Of a stretch of DNA of 64,000 bases, positions 41,846-50,736 are shown one piece after another. The DNA comes from Granulicoccus phenolivorans DSM 17626 = NBRC 107789 = JCM 15570 (lineage in GTDB: Bacteria; Actinomycetota; Actinomycetes; Propionibacteriales; Propionibacteriaceae), in contig NZ_AUHH01000007.1 in assembly GCF_000423085.1 (NCBI RefSeq), forward strand, positions 1-64,000, given 5' to 3'. Made by a program: the position numbers and the translations under genes. Under the pieces are notes generated by a model. The model saw only the letters and a program-made list of their open reading frames with translations. It was not told where the DNA came from and made no database searches. Within the stretch, counting starts at the first letter, position 1, and each line of letters begins with the position of its first letter.

Positions 41846-43063
41846 TCACGACATGACGCAATCGGGGTTGGCCTGCGGGGTGCTGACCTCGGGCCCGGTG
41901 GTGGAGATGATCTCGTAGGCGAGCTTGTCGTTCTTCTTCACGACGCGACCGACGTACATGTTGCGCAGCACCTGATTGTCCTCGGGGCGAATGGACACCT
42001 CACCGTCGATGGTGTCCATCTTCATTCCCTTCAACGCGGCCAGCACCTTGTCGGTGTCGGTCGAGCCGGCCTTCTCGATGGCGCCGAAGAGCAACTGCGC
42101 GGCGAGGTAGTTGTCGGCCGGGATGAACTCGGGCTGGTTGCCGTGATCGGCGATGAAGGCCTGGACGAACTCCTTGTTCATCGCGTTGTCGGCATTCACG
42201 TCGTAACCGACGTTGTTGTAGTAGCCGATGATGCCGTCGCCCATGACCGGGAACAGCGACTCGACGAAGGTGTCCGAGCCGACCACGGTCTTCACCTGCG
42301 AACCCAGGTTGAACTGCTGCATCTGCTGCACCAGCACCTCACGGTCGGAGCCGTAGACCACCGCGAGCATCGCGTCGGCACCGGAGTTCTTGATGTTGGT
42401 GATGTAGGGACCGAAGTCGGTGGTGCCCTGCGGGGCGTACTGCTGCAGCACGACTTCCTTGCCCGAAGCCTTGATCGCCTCGGTGAACTTCTCCGAAGCG
42501 CTGTGCCCGGTGGAGAAGTCCACGGCCTGGATGGCCCACTTCTGCCCCGGCATGTCCTTGAGCGCCTGCTCGATCGCCTTGAACGACATGCTGTTGCTCT
42601 GCACGACGTTGATCTGGTTCGGGGAGCACTGCTTGCCGCGCAGCACGTCGTCCTTGCCGATCGCGTTCATCGCGACCACGCCCAGGCCCTTGGCCTGCGC
42701 GCTGACTGCGGCGTTCTCCGGGGAAGTCATCACGCCCCCGACGAACTTGGCACCGCCCTTGGTGACGGCCTCGCGGACGCCCTGGAGGGTGGTGGAGGGG
42801 TCGCCGTCGGTGTCCTTCTGGATCAGTTCGATCTTTCGGCCCAGGACGCCGCCCTTCTCGTTGTACAGCCGGGCGGCGGTCTTCCAGGCGTTCGCCGCGT
42901 CGGTGCCCGTCTTGGCGAGCGAACCGCTGGTGGGCGAGACGACCGCGATCTTGATCGTCTCGCCGCTGCCACCACCGCTCTTGCTGCCGGATGTCGCCGA
43001 ACCGCAGGCACTCACAAACAGGCTCAGCAATACCGCCATGGCGATAGCGATCTTCGTCTTCAT
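41846..43063 (-). CDS. livK: Branched-chain amino acid-type ABC substrate-binding lipoprotein
   Basis: 405 residues; signal peptide with lipobox VSACG (Cys20), a Ser/Gly linker, then a periplasmic-binding-protein type I fold (IKIAVVSPTSGSLAKTGTDAANAWKTA). First gene of the five-gene operon livK-H-M-G-F. The ligand could be Leu/Ile/Val, another amino acid, an amide or an aromatic acid; urea is less likely because no urease genes are linked. Confidence 0.88.
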   Translation of the reverse strand: MKTKIAIAMAVLLSLFVSACGSATSGSKSGGGSGETIKIAVVSPTSGSLAKTGTDAANAWKTAARLYNEKGGVLGRKIELIQKDTDGDPSTTLQGVREAVTKGGAKFVGGVMTSPENAAVSAQAKGLGVVAMNAIGKDDVLRGKQCSPNQINVVQSNSMSFKAIEQALKDMPGQKWAIQAVDFSTGHSASEKFTEAIKASGKEVVLQQYAPQGTTDFGPYITNIKNSGADAMLAVVYGSDREVLVQQMQQFNLGSQVKTVVGSDTFVESLFPVMGDGIIGYYNNVGYDVNADNAMNKEFVQAFIADHGNQPEFIPADNYLAAQLLFGAIEKAGSTDTDKVLAALKGMKMDTIDGEVSIRPEDNQVLRNMYVGRVVKKNDKLAYEIISTTGPEVSTPQANPDCVMS

Positions 43064-43128
43064 TTTCGATCCCTTGCAACGTTGAAAGTGGAGGAGCTCC
43101 CGGCTCCGAGAGCGAGCCTACAGTACAG

Positions 43129-43157
43129 TACCTTTTGGTATCTAGACCCTAAGGTAT
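43129..43157 (-). promoter_or_regulatory. AT-rich operator/promoter of the liv operon
   Basis: TACC-TTTT-GGTA palindrome at 43129-43140 and GGTAT repeated at 43137 and 43153 (16-bp spacing), in the most AT-rich stretch of the area, 65-95 bp upstream of livK. TACTGT sequences next to it may be the -10 box. Likely binding site for an unlinked regulator. Confidence 0.5.
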
Positions 43158-43196
43158 TTCACTTTCACGTGCAGAGAAGGAGCTGCGGAGACGGCC

Positions 43197-43973
43197 TCAG
43201 CGAACCCGTTGTTGGCGTACGCCGGGCCGCAGCGACACCAGGCCGATCACGACCGTCGCCACGAGCACGAGTACCGCATAGACCCGCAGATCGAAGGCGG
43301 CGTAGCCCCCGGGCAACAACTCCGGGGTCGCATTGAGCAGCGCATGGAACCCGATCGCCGGAAAACTGGTCTCGTCGGTCAGCCGGAATAGCAGACCCAT
43401 CAGCACCCGGGTGACCACGGTGATGGCGCACTGCAGCACGATCCAGCCGACGTCGTGACCCTGCGCCGGGTAGGGCACGACATGCCACCCGGCCCAGACC
43501 ACCCCGATGATGAGGCCCGCGGGGATGACGCCGTAGCGCTGCTGCAGCGGGTGGGTGGCGTACGCGGTCCAGCCGAGCTCCTCGAAGATCGCCCCGACCC
43601 AGAACACCGCCACCACCAGCAGCGCCACCCCCGGGTGCACCGGCGATCCACCCGCAGCGACGCCGCGCACCCGGTCCACGGCGTACGCGACGAGCAGCAG
43701 CGCGGGCACGATGGCCAGGGACACCACCAACCACCGGGTACGCCGGATCCGCCGCACATCGAAGGCCGACGCCAGCCACCGGCGTACGCCCGCGGGGCCG
43801 TCATCGGCCAGGATCAGGCCCCCGGCCACCAGGAACGGCACCACGATCATCACCACGCTGGGCGGCAGCCCGAACGGGACGCTGAGGTCGAGGCGATTGA
43901 GCAGATAGAACGGTACCGACGCCACCAGGGTCAGCACCAGGAACAGCCACGGACGACGGGTCGACCAGCGCAT
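43197..43973 (-). CDS. CPBP family intramembrane glutamic endopeptidase
   Basis: 258 residues, about seven membrane segments. The Abi/CPBP motifs are present: EELGW (about 140, catalytic Glu pair), VVWAGWHVVPY with the first His, and GFHALLNATPE with the second His and Asn. Such proteins process membrane or prenylated substrates or confer peptide immunity; no substrate is linked. ATG 6 nt behind TAGGCT, leaderless. Confidence 0.88.
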   Translation of the reverse strand: MRWSTRRPWLFLVLTLVASVPFYLLNRLDLSVPFGLPPSVVMIVVPFLVAGGLILADDGPAGVRRWLASAFDVRRIRRTRWLVVSLAIVPALLLVAYAVDRVRGVAAGGSPVHPGVALLVVAVFWVGAIFEELGWTAYATHPLQQRYGVIPAGLIIGVVWAGWHVVPYPAQGHDVGWIVLQCAITVVTRVLMGLLFRLTDETSFPAIGFHALLNATPELLPGGYAAFDLRVYAVLVLVATVVIGLVSLRPGVRQQRVR

Positions 43974-43979
43974 GCCTCG

Positions 43980-43985
43980 AGCCTA
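43980..43985 (-). promoter_or_regulatory. -10 box TAGGCT of the CPBP gene
   Basis: TAGGCT, six bases, ATG at 43973. It lies back to back with the aroQ -10 box 24 bp away. Confidence 0.5.
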
Positions 43986-44009
43986 TTCCCGCGCCGGGCC
44001 GCCCGGCCG

Positions 44010-44015
44010 TAGCCT
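44010..44015 (+). promoter_or_regulatory. -10 box TAGCCT of aroQ
   Basis: TAGCCT, six bases, GTG at 44022; leaderless. Confidence 0.5.
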
Positions 44016-44021
44016 GCCGGG

Positions 44022-44462
44022 GTGAGCGATTTCATTGCCGTCCTGAACGGACCGAATCTGAACCTGTTGGGCACCCGGGAACCGGCCGTGTACGGCTCGG
44101 ACACCCTCGCCCGGGTCGAGCACCTGTGCACCGAGACCGCCGAGCGGTACGGACTGGCGGTGAAGTTCCTGCAGACCAATCACGAGGGCGAGATGCTGGA
44201 CCGGATCCACCAGTGGCGGGCCGAGGCGGCCGGCTTCGTGGTCAACGCCGGCGCCTGGACGCACACCTCGATCGCGCTGCGGGATGCCCTGGTCACCGTG
44301 GAGAGCCCGCTGCTGGAGGTGCACATCTCGAACGTGCACGCCCGCGAGGCGTTCCGCCACCACTCCTACCTGTCCGACATCGCCGCCGGGGTGATCGTGG
44401 GCTGCGGGATCCAGGGATACCAGTTCGCGATCGAGCGGATCGCCGCGCTGCGCGAATCCTGA
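44022..44462 (+). CDS. aroQ: Type II 3-dehydroquinate dehydratase
   Basis: 146 residues, the size of type II enzymes. NGPNLNLLGTREPAVYGSDTL contains the active-site loop (Asn, Arg and catalytic Tyr), NAGAWTHTSIALRDAL and VHISNVHAREAFRHHSYLS provide the remaining residues. Converts 3-dehydroquinate to 3-dehydroshikimate, step three of aromatic amino acid synthesis (or in quinate use). No other shikimate genes are linked. Confidence 0.95.
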   Translation: MSDFIAVLNGPNLNLLGTREPAVYGSDTLARVEHLCTETAERYGLAVKFLQTNHEGEMLDRIHQWRAEAAGFVVNAGAWTHTSIALRDALVTVESPLLEVHISNVHAREAFRHHSYLSDIAAGVIVGCGIQGYQFAIERIAALRES

Positions 44463-44555
44463 TCCCCGCGCCCTCGCGGGTCGTCGCCGCCCGGCGTACC
44501 GTGGAACCAGACCCGGGCGCGACCCATCGGGCCCGGCCCCACCGAAGGAGGACCG

Positions 44556-45095
44556 ATGACCGACCTCACCGGTAAGAAGATCGCGATCCTGCTCACCGAC
44601 GGGTACGAGGATTTCGAACTCGCCCGCCCGTGGGAGATGCTCCGGGCCGCCGGGGGCTCGCCGCAGCTCATCGCGCCGAAGCACGGACCGGTGCACGGCA
44701 AGGACGGCCACAGCCAGACCGTCGACGCCCAGGCCAAGGATGTCGATGCCTCGGAGTACGCGGCCCTGGTGCTGCCCGGGGGCGTCGTCAGCGCCGATCA
44801 CCTGCGGACCGATCGCCACGCGGTGGAGTTGGTCCTCGGCTTCGTGGAGACCGACCGACCGATCGCGGTGATCGGCCACGGCGCCTGGATCCTGATCGAG
44901 GCCGACGGCGTCGACGGGCGCACGATGACCAGCTACCCGAGTCTGCGGACCGACCTCACCAATGCCGGCGCCACCTGGCTCGATGAGGAGGTCGTGGTCG
45001 ATCGTGGCCTGATCTCCAGCCGCACCCCGGCCGACCTCACCGCCTTCACCGCCGCGCTGCTGCGCGAGTTCGCCGCGGTGCCCCAGCAGGCCTGA
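44556..45095 (+). CDS. PfpI/DJ-1 family protein lacking the nucleophilic cysteine
   Basis: 179 residues, ATG behind GAAGGAGG. The fold is unmistakable (ILLTDGYEDFEL with the conserved Glu, VLPGGVVSADHLR), but the nucleophile elbow reads VIGHGAWIL where active members have the form ICHGPW, that is Cys to Gly. Protease, glyoxalase or deglycase activity by the usual mechanism is therefore not expected. May serve as a binding or chaperone-like protein. Confidence 0.85.
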   Translation: MTDLTGKKIAILLTDGYEDFELARPWEMLRAAGGSPQLIAPKHGPVHGKDGHSQTVDAQAKDVDASEYAALVLPGGVVSADHLRTDRHAVELVLGFVETDRPIAVIGHGAWILIEADGVDGRTMTSYPSLRTDLTNAGATWLDEEVVVDRGLISSRTPADLTAFTAALLREFAAVPQQA

Positions 45096-45132
45096 CCCGA
45101 GTACGCCCCGGGCCGGAGCGGTCCCGTCCGGG

Positions 45133-45888
45133 TCAGGCCCCGGGCTGGATCAGCCCGTCGGCCAGCCCGATCACCCGGGCGCCCGATCCGGCCGCGGCGT
45201 ACTCGCCGACCACCCGGGCGACCGCCGGATCGTGGGTGACCACGAGCACCAGCGCGCCCGCCGCGGCGCGGGCCCCGATCGCCGCCGCGATCGCGTACGC
45301 CGTCGCGGGATCGAGCCCGGCGGTCGGCTCGTCGCACAGCAGCACCTCGGGGTCGGCGGCCACGGCGGCGGCCAGCGCGGCCCGACGCAGTTCCCCACCG
45401 GAGAGCTGATCCGGACGCCGGTCGAACCGATCGGGGGACAGCGCGACCCGCGCCGCCAGCGCCGGTAGATCCACTCCGGGGGTGGCCTCGCGCAGTTGGG
45501 CCGCGACGGTCCGCGTCGCGGTGAACCCCGCCTCGGCGGTCAGGACGCCCAGGTGTCGGCCGCGCAGCCGCTGCCACCCGTGCGCGCTCAGCCGGGTCAG
45601 TTCGTACGCCTGCCCGGCCAGTTCCGCGGCGAGCGTCCCGGTGGTCTGGGCACCGGCCGGCAGCAGCCCGGACAGCGCCCGCACCAGCATCGTCTTCCCG
45701 GCCCCCGACGGACCGGTCACCACCGTGGCCCCCGGCCCCAGGTCCAGGTCGAGCGGGCCCAGTACCGGCACCCATCGCCCCCGCTGCCGCGGGTGTGGCA
45801 GCCGCACCGCGAACCGGCGTACGCCCACCCGGGGCAGCGTCCGGGCGACCTCGGCCACTCCCGCCGGGACCACCGACCCCGCGGTCAC
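45133..45888 (-). CDS. ABC transporter ATP-binding protein (nickel/peptide-type)
   Basis: 251 residues from the GTG at 45888, which overlaps the permease stop (GTGA). Walker A GPSGAGKT, signature [11 protein letters not shown], Walker [13 protein letters not shown] and switch THD. Shorter than DppD/OppD, lacking their C-terminal extension, and it is the only ATPase in the cluster, so it probably works as a homodimer. Last gene of the four-gene importer operon. Confidence 0.88.
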   Translation of the reverse strand: MTAGSVVPAGVAEVARTLPRVGVRRFAVRLPHPRQRGRWVPVLGPLDLDLGPGATVVTGPSGAGKTMLVRALSGLLPAGAQTTGTLAAELAGQAYELTRLSAHGWQRLRGRHLGVLTAEAGFTATRTVAAQLREATPGVDLPALAARVALSPDRFDRRPDQLSGGELRRAALAAAVAADPEVLLCDEPTAGLDPATAYAIAAAIGARAAAGALVLVVTHDPAVARVVGEYAAAGSGARVIGLADGLIQPGA

Positions 45889-46742
45889 AGGCTCCGCCCC
45901 CGCCCGGGCCGGGCGAGCGCGGTGATCGCCACGGTCACCGACACCAGTGCCGCCACCGGAACCGCGAGCTGCCACCAGGCGCCGCTGAAGATCGCCTGCT
46001 GGGCCACATTCAGCTGCACCCCGAGCGAGGGCTGGTGCGGCTGCAGGCCGACCCCGAGGAAACTCAGCGTCGCCTCATGCCAAATCGCATGCGGAATCAT
46101 CAGCGTGAACGCCGCCGCGGCGTGCGGCACCACCGCCGGCACCAGAAAGTGCCGGGCCAGCCGCAGCCGGGTCGCGCCCAGCGCCAGCGCGCCCCAGACC
46201 ACCTCCGAGGACCGGGCCGCGGCCAGCGCCGAGCGCACCACCCGCGCCAACTGGGGCCAGTGGGTCAGTGCGATCGCGAGCACCATCGCCGGGATCGAGC
46301 CGCGGAAGAACACCACGATCACGATGCCGGCGATCAGATGCGGCACGGTCCCGGCGACGTCGATCAGCCACACCACCACCGCATCGACCCGCCCGCCGGA
46401 CGCGCCGGCCGCCGTACCCAGCACCAGGCCCAGGACGGTCGCCCCGGCCGCCCCCAGCAGTGCGACGGTGAGCGAGATCCGCAGCCCCGCCGCGGTCGCG
46501 GCGAACACCGATCGGCCGGCCGGATCGGTCCCGAACCAGTACGCCGCACTCGGCGGCAGCGACGCCCGGGAGTAGTCGATCGCCAGCGGCTGATACCCCA
46601 CCGCACCGAACACCGCCCACGCCGCGATCAGCGCCAGCACCACCAGCGCCAGCAGCCGCGGTCCGCGGGCGGCCCACGGGGTGACCGGCCGGCCCGGTTG
46701 CCAGGGCACCGACCGCCAGCGCAGCGCGGTCAGCCCGCTCAT
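45885..46742 (-). CDS. ABC transporter permease (DppC/NikC-like)
   Basis: 285 residues from the ATG at 46742 (ATGA overlap with the previous permease). DppC-type N-terminus, then [14 protein letters not shown], the membrane bundle and the coupling loop [20 protein letters not shown]. Longer open frame upstream is spurious. Confidence 0.88.
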   Translation of the reverse strand: MSGLTALRWRSVPWQPGRPVTPWAARGPRLLALVVLALIAAWAVFGAVGYQPLAIDYSRASLPPSAAYWFGTDPAGRSVFAATAAGLRISLTVALLGAAGATVLGLVLGTAAGASGGRVDAVVVWLIDVAGTVPHLIAGIVIVVFFRGSIPAMVLAIALTHWPQLARVVRSALAAARSSEVVWGALALGATRLRLARHFLVPAVVPHAAAAFTLMIPHAIWHEATLSFLGVGLQPHQPSLGVQLNVAQQAIFSGAWWQLAVPVAALVSVTVAITALARPGRGRSL

Positions 46743-47854
46743 CGCGCCACCTCCGGGTCCGCGATCACCGGATCCCCGACCACCGGATCCCCGACCACCG
46801 CGTCGGCGTACGTCGAGGCGGGCGGTCGGGGTGCGATCCGGCCGCTTCGCCCGGTCGGGCGGGTCCGCGGATCGAGCACCCAGCCGAGCACATCGCCGGA
46901 CAGATTCGCCGAGACCACCACCGCGCCCGAGGCCACGGTGAGCGCGGCCAGCAGCGCGAAATCCCCGCCCAGGGCCGACTGCACGGTCGCCTGCCCGAGC
47001 CCGGGCCAGCCGAAGACCGACTCCACCAGGACAGTTCCGGTGATCAGCTCCGGAATCCGGGCGGCGAGCACCATCGCCGACGGCCCGGCGGCGAGCGGGA
47101 CGACGTGGCGGGCCAGGACGGTCGCTTCGCCGACGCCGCGGGCCCGGGCGCCGGTGACTGCCTCGGATTGCCAGGCATCGCTGAGCGCGGCCCGGGTGTG
47201 CACGGTGATCTGTGGCCAGGCGCTGACCGCGACCACCAGCATCGGCAGTCCCAGATGGGCGAGGACCTCGGCCGGGGTCAGCGCGGCCCCCGGTTCGGTG
47301 AGTCCCCCGGCCGGCGCCCAGCCCAGGTTCACCGCGAACACCGCGATCGCCGCCAGCGCGAGGATGAACGCCGGCGTACCCGCCACCACCGCCGCCAACG
47401 AATTGAGCAACCGGTCCAGAACACCCCCGGGACGCCGCGCCGCCGCCAGGGCCGCGGCCCAGCCGGCCAGTCCGGCGAGCAGCAGTCCGCCGGCCCCGAG
47501 CAGGACCGTCCAGGGAGCCCGGTCGGCGAACACGGCGGCGACCGGTCGGCGGTAGGTCGCCGACCAGCCCCAGTCGCCGCGCAATGCCCCGCCGGCCCAG
47601 TCCAACCAGTGCTGCCACCAGGGCAGCTGCGTCCCGAGCCGTTCGGCGATCCGGGCCCGGGTCGGCCCGTCGGCGAACTCGTTCGCGGCCCCGAGGTACG
47701 CCGCGACCGGGTCGATCGGGGCGTACTGGATCAGCGCGAACAGCAGCACGGTGACCCCGATGATGCCGGCCGCCCCGGTAAGCAACCGCAACCCGACCAC
47801 CCGCGCGTACGCCGCCGGCCGCCCCCGAGCCGGGCGGGCTATTTGCGCAGCCAC
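46739..47854 (-). CDS. ABC transporter permease (DppB/NikB-like)
   Basis: 371 residues from the GTG at 47854, which overlaps the binding-protein gene by 16 bases. N-terminal LLTGAAGIIGVTVLLFALIQYAPIDPV and coupling region TGARARGVGEATVLARHVV followed by ELITGTVLVESVFGWPGLG are typical of family-5 permeases. The C-terminus carries VVGDPVVGDPVIADP repeats beyond the usual end. Confidence 0.85.
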   Translation of the reverse strand: MAAQIARPARGRPAAYARVVGLRLLTGAAGIIGVTVLLFALIQYAPIDPVAAYLGAANEFADGPTRARIAERLGTQLPWWQHWLDWAGGALRGDWGWSATYRRPVAAVFADRAPWTVLLGAGGLLLAGLAGWAAALAAARRPGGVLDRLLNSLAAVVAGTPAFILALAAIAVFAVNLGWAPAGGLTEPGAALTPAEVLAHLGLPMLVVAVSAWPQITVHTRAALSDAWQSEAVTGARARGVGEATVLARHVVPLAAGPSAMVLAARIPELITGTVLVESVFGWPGLGQATVQSALGGDFALLAALTVASGAVVVSANLSGDVLGWVLDPRTRPTGRSGRIAPRPPASTYADAVVGDPVVGDPVIADPEVAR

Positions 47855-49431
47855 GACTGGATGCTGCGCCACGGCCCCCAGGCGGCACCGTGCTCGTGCG
47901 GTTCGGTGATGTGCTGCACGTCCAGCCACTGATTCAGGCCGGCGGCGAGATAGACGTGGTCGATCGCGACCAGGCACAGCAGCGCCGGATCGTCCAGGTA
48001 GCGTTGCTGGATCTCCCGGTACGCCTGGGTCCGTTGCTCCCCCGAGCTCACCCGGCCGACCTGCAGCAGTTCGTCGATGCGCGGGTTGGCGTACCCGGAG
48101 GGATTGCGGTACGGATCGGCCGGATCGAAGGTCGCGCCCCGGCCGTCCAGCAGCGGGGAGATGTGCTGGTCGGGGTGATAGGGCATGTCGCCCCCGGCGA
48201 ACAGCAGGGCGTCATCGGGGATCCGGGCGCCGACCTGGGCGTGCGGCACCGCGACCACCTCGACCGGAACCCCGATCGCGGCCAGATCGCCGGCCACCGC
48301 GACCGCCATGTCGCGCCGGCCGATGTCGTCGGCGAAGTACATCAGCCGGAAGCCGAGCGACTGCCCCTGCGCGTTGACCCGGTTCCCGTCCGCGCCGCGG
48401 GGCCAGCCGGCCTCGTCGAGCAGGGCCTGGGCGCCCGCGGTGTCGTAACCGAAGCGCGCGTCCGGGTCGAACACCTCCCCCTGCGCCGCGGTGAACGGGG
48501 TGTAGGCCACCTGCCCGTAGCCGTGCTGCACCCCCTTGAGGATCGCGTCCCGGTTCACCGCCTGGTTCAGCGCCCGGCGTACCCGGGGATCTTTGAGCCC
48601 CGGATGGTTGCGGGGGAAGGTGACCGCGCGCACGTCGGCCGAGGCGTTGCGCCAGACCTCCCAGCCGCGCCGGTCGAAGGTCGCCGCCAGCGCGGGGGCG
48701 ACCTGGGCGCCCTGGATCGATCCCGCGGCGGCCCGCTGCAGCACCGCGTTCTGGTCGGGGACGAAGGCGATGATCAGGTGCGGGATCGGGAGCTTCTGGC
48801 GATAGTGCGGGTTGGGTTCCAGCACCAGCGACTCACCGGCGCGCCAGTCGGCCAATTGGTACGGGCCCGACCCGACGGGGGTGTGCACCAGCGGTGAGCT
48901 GTCGACGGGCTGGCTGATCAGATCGGCGGGCGCGATGCCGACGGTGAGCAGCGTGTCGAAGCCGGCGTACGGTTCGGACAGCTCGAAGGCGATCTTCCAG
49001 TCGTGCGCGGTGACCGACCTGAGCATGGTGAAATGCCCGGCCAGCGGGGAGCCGACCGCGGGATCGATGATCGCGCGGTAGGTCGCCACCACGTCGGCCG
49101 GTGTCACCTCCGCACCGCTGGAGAAGCGGCGACCGCCGGCGAGGCGGACCTCCCAGCGGGTGTTGTCGCTGTTCGCGACGGCGTCGGCATCGGCCAGCGC
49201 CCACTGCAGTTTGCCCTCGCCCCAGATCGTGTACAGGCCCTCGTAGAACTTGTCGGCCAGGCCGTACATGGCGGCCAACGGGGACAGGCTGGCCGGCTCG
49301 GTGCCCTCGGCCAGGGTCAACCGGTCGACCGGATTGTCGGTGCCCGCCTCGTTGGTGCTGCAGCCACTGACTCCCGCGACGGCAGCGACCGCCAGCGCCG
49401 CACCGGCGAGCAGGAATGTCCTACGCTGCAT
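47839..49431 (-). CDS. Family 5 ABC substrate-binding lipoprotein (NikA/DppA-like)
   Basis: 530 residues from the ATG at 49431. Signal peptide with RRTFLLAG and lipobox VSGCS (Cys24). SBP_bac_5 core: EPASLSPLAAMYGLADKFYEGLY, VRLAGGRRFSSGAEVTPADVV and VHTPVGSGPYQLADW. Heads an importer operon (binding protein, two permeases, one ATPase). Family members carry peptides, nickel or nickel chelates; divergence from an ArsR gene with a His-rich end favours a metal or metallophore. Confidence 0.85.
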   Translation of the reverse strand: MQRRTFLLAGAALAVAAVAGVSGCSTNEAGTDNPVDRLTLAEGTEPASLSPLAAMYGLADKFYEGLYTIWGEGKLQWALADADAVANSDNTRWEVRLAGGRRFSSGAEVTPADVVATYRAIIDPAVGSPLAGHFTMLRSVTAHDWKIAFELSEPYAGFDTLLTVGIAPADLISQPVDSSPLVHTPVGSGPYQLADWRAGESLVLEPNPHYRQKLPIPHLIIAFVPDQNAVLQRAAAGSIQGAQVAPALAATFDRRGWEVWRNASADVRAVTFPRNHPGLKDPRVRRALNQAVNRDAILKGVQHGYGQVAYTPFTAAQGEVFDPDARFGYDTAGAQALLDEAGWPRGADGNRVNAQGQSLGFRLMYFADDIGRRDMAVAVAGDLAAIGVPVEVVAVPHAQVGARIPDDALLFAGGDMPYHPDQHISPLLDGRGATFDPADPYRNPSGYANPRIDELLQVGRVSSGEQRTQAYREIQQRYLDDPALLCLVAIDHVYLAAGLNQWLDVQHITEPHEHGAAWGPWRSIQSWLRK

Positions 49432-49447
49432 CCAGGGCCCCCTCGAT

Positions 49448-49473
49448 AATGTATGCCTGTCGAGGCACACATT
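49448..49473. promoter_or_regulatory. ArsR operator: 11-bp inverted repeat
   Basis: Arms AATGTATGCCT and AGGCACACATT around GTCG (10 of 11 positions match). Centred in the 58-bp gap between the importer operon and the divergent ArsR gene, so one dimer could control both. Confidence 0.75.
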
Positions 49474-49489
49474 ACGGGACGGAGGCGGC

Positions 49490-49849
49490 GTGCATCCCGA
49501 ATCAGCGCAGCCCGGGCCCGCGGGCCACCTGGCCGCCGCGTCCTCGGCCAGCGCCGCCGTCGGACCGGACGCCCAGGCGCTGACCGCCGCCCTGGCCGAC
49601 CCCACCCGCTTGCAGTTGCTGTTCGCCATCCACGCCGCCCCGGGAGCGACCACCGGGGTGCTGGCCGAGGCCGCCGGAATCACCCCGAACAATGCCACCA
49701 AGGCGCTCAGCCGACTCGCCGATGCGGGGATCCTGCTGCGCCGGGTGGAGGGCCGGTACGCCCACTGGCGACTGGCCGACGCCTCGGTGGCCCATGCGCT
49801 GTTGCACCAGCTCGGCGCCCCGCACACCGCCCTGCACCCGCCGCACTGA
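49490..49849 (+). CDS. ArsR family regulator, probable metal sensor
   Basis: 119 residues from the GTG at 49490 behind GGAGG. Winged-helix core ALTAALADPTRLQLLFAIHAAPG...GVLAEAAGITPNNATKALSRLADAGILLRRVEGRYAHWRL. No CVC motif in the recognition helix, but the end HALLHQLGAPHTALHPPH carries five His, as in helix-5 or tail sites of Ni/Co/Zn sensors such as NmtR. The palindrome in front and the divergent importer suggest metal-dependent control. Confidence 0.85.
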   Translation: MHPESAQPGPAGHLAAASSASAAVGPDAQALTAALADPTRLQLLFAIHAAPGATTGVLAEAAGITPNNATKALSRLADAGILLRRVEGRYAHWRLADASVAHALLHQLGAPHTALHPPH

Positions 49850-49881
49850 GTCCGGCCCGTTGCAGCGGGCCGGGTCCGGGG

Positions 49882-50238
49882 TCAGTCCCGGTCGGCCGGT
49901 GCGACGGGTTTGCTCGGGACCAGCTTGAGCCCCACCACCGCGGCGATGATCCCGGTGAGGAAGATGACCTTGCCCACCGAGATGGTCTCAGTGCCGGTCG
50001 CCATGGCGTACGCCACCGTCAGCGCGGCGCCGACCCCGGTCCACACCGCGTACGCCGTCCCGATCGGAATGTGCCGGGCGGCCCAACCCAGCCCCAGCAT
50101 GCTGCAGGTCAGCCCGACCAGGAACACAACGGTCGGAATCGGTCGGGTGAACCCGGCCGACAGCCCGAGCGCGGTGGCCCAGACCGCCTCGAAGACCGCG
50201 CTGATCAGCAGCACCGGCCACGCCAGCGAAGCTCGCAT
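49882..50238 (-). CDS. SMR family exporter subunit, Gdx/SugE type (2)
   Basis: 118 residues, four membrane helices. The essential Glu is in LISAVFEAVWATALG, and GFTRPIPTVVF plus GTAYAVWTGVGAALTV match the guanidinium exporter (Gdx/SugE) branch better than multidrug EmrE. One base after the stop of its partner, so the two SMR proteins probably form a hetero-dimer. Exports guanidinium in exchange for protons. Confidence 0.85.
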   Translation of the reverse strand: MRASLAWPVLLISAVFEAVWATALGLSAGFTRPIPTVVFLVGLTCSMLGLGWAARHIPIGTAYAVWTGVGAALTVAYAMATGTETISVGKVIFLTGIIAAVVGLKLVPSKPVAPADRD

Positions 50239-50239
50239 G

Positions 50240-50554
50240 TCAGCTCACCACCTTCAGGCCGACCACGGAGCCGACCAGCAGGACCAGCAGCAGGATGCGC
50301 GCCAGCGTCGGCTGCTCCTGCCGGGTCGCGAAGCCCCAGACAACCGTCAACGTCGCCCCGACCCCGACCCAGACCGCGTAGGAGGTACCGGTCGGCAACT
50401 CCCGCATGGCGAAAGCGAGGCCGAGCATGCTCACCACCATCGCGACGACGAAAACGATGGTGGGGCGAGGCTTCTTGAAGCCGTCGGACGCCGACAGCGC
50501 GATCGCCCACACCGCCTCGAGGACGCCGGACGCAATCAGAATGATCCACGCCAT
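50240..50554 (-). CDS. SMR family exporter subunit, Gdx/SugE type (1)
   Basis: 104 residues from the ATG at 50554; a TTG at 50563 is possible but too close to the GGGAG site. Four helices, Glu in ASGVLEAVWAIALS, then GFKKPRPTIVF and GTSYAVWVGVG. Directly preceded by a guanidine-III riboswitch, which is strong support for guanidinium as the substrate. First gene of the pair. Confidence 0.88.
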   Translation of the reverse strand: MAWIILIASGVLEAVWAIALSASDGFKKPRPTIVFVVAMVVSMLGLAFAMRELPTGTSYAVWVGVGATLTVVWGFATRQEQPTLARILLLVLLVGSVVGLKVVS

Positions 50555-50571
50555 GACAGACAAAACTCCCT

Positions 50572-50616
50572 TCGGTGGCCGTCTTGTCCGTGCGGGTACA
50601 GCTCCCTCGTCCGCGA
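50572..50616 (-). ncRNA. Guanidine-III (ykkC-III) riboswitch
   Basis: On the minus strand, the conserved blocks GCGGACGAGG, GTACCCGC and GGACAAGACGG follow in the right order and spacing of the guanidine-III class; GCGG can pair with CCGC for P1, and the second stem is present with mismatches. The GAAGGGAG ribosome site of the SMR gene begins right behind the aptamer, fitting translational control: guanidine binding would release the site. Recognised by eye, not by a covariance search. Confidence 0.8.
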
Positions 50617-50736
50617 ACCCTGGGCGGGTCGCTGCTCAGCCTAACAAACGGCGCCGCCGGAAGCCCGTTCGCCGACCGGGGTGCCCGCCGCGGGGGCGGG
50701 TGCGCGGCGGCGTACCGGCACCGCCAGACTGATCGC

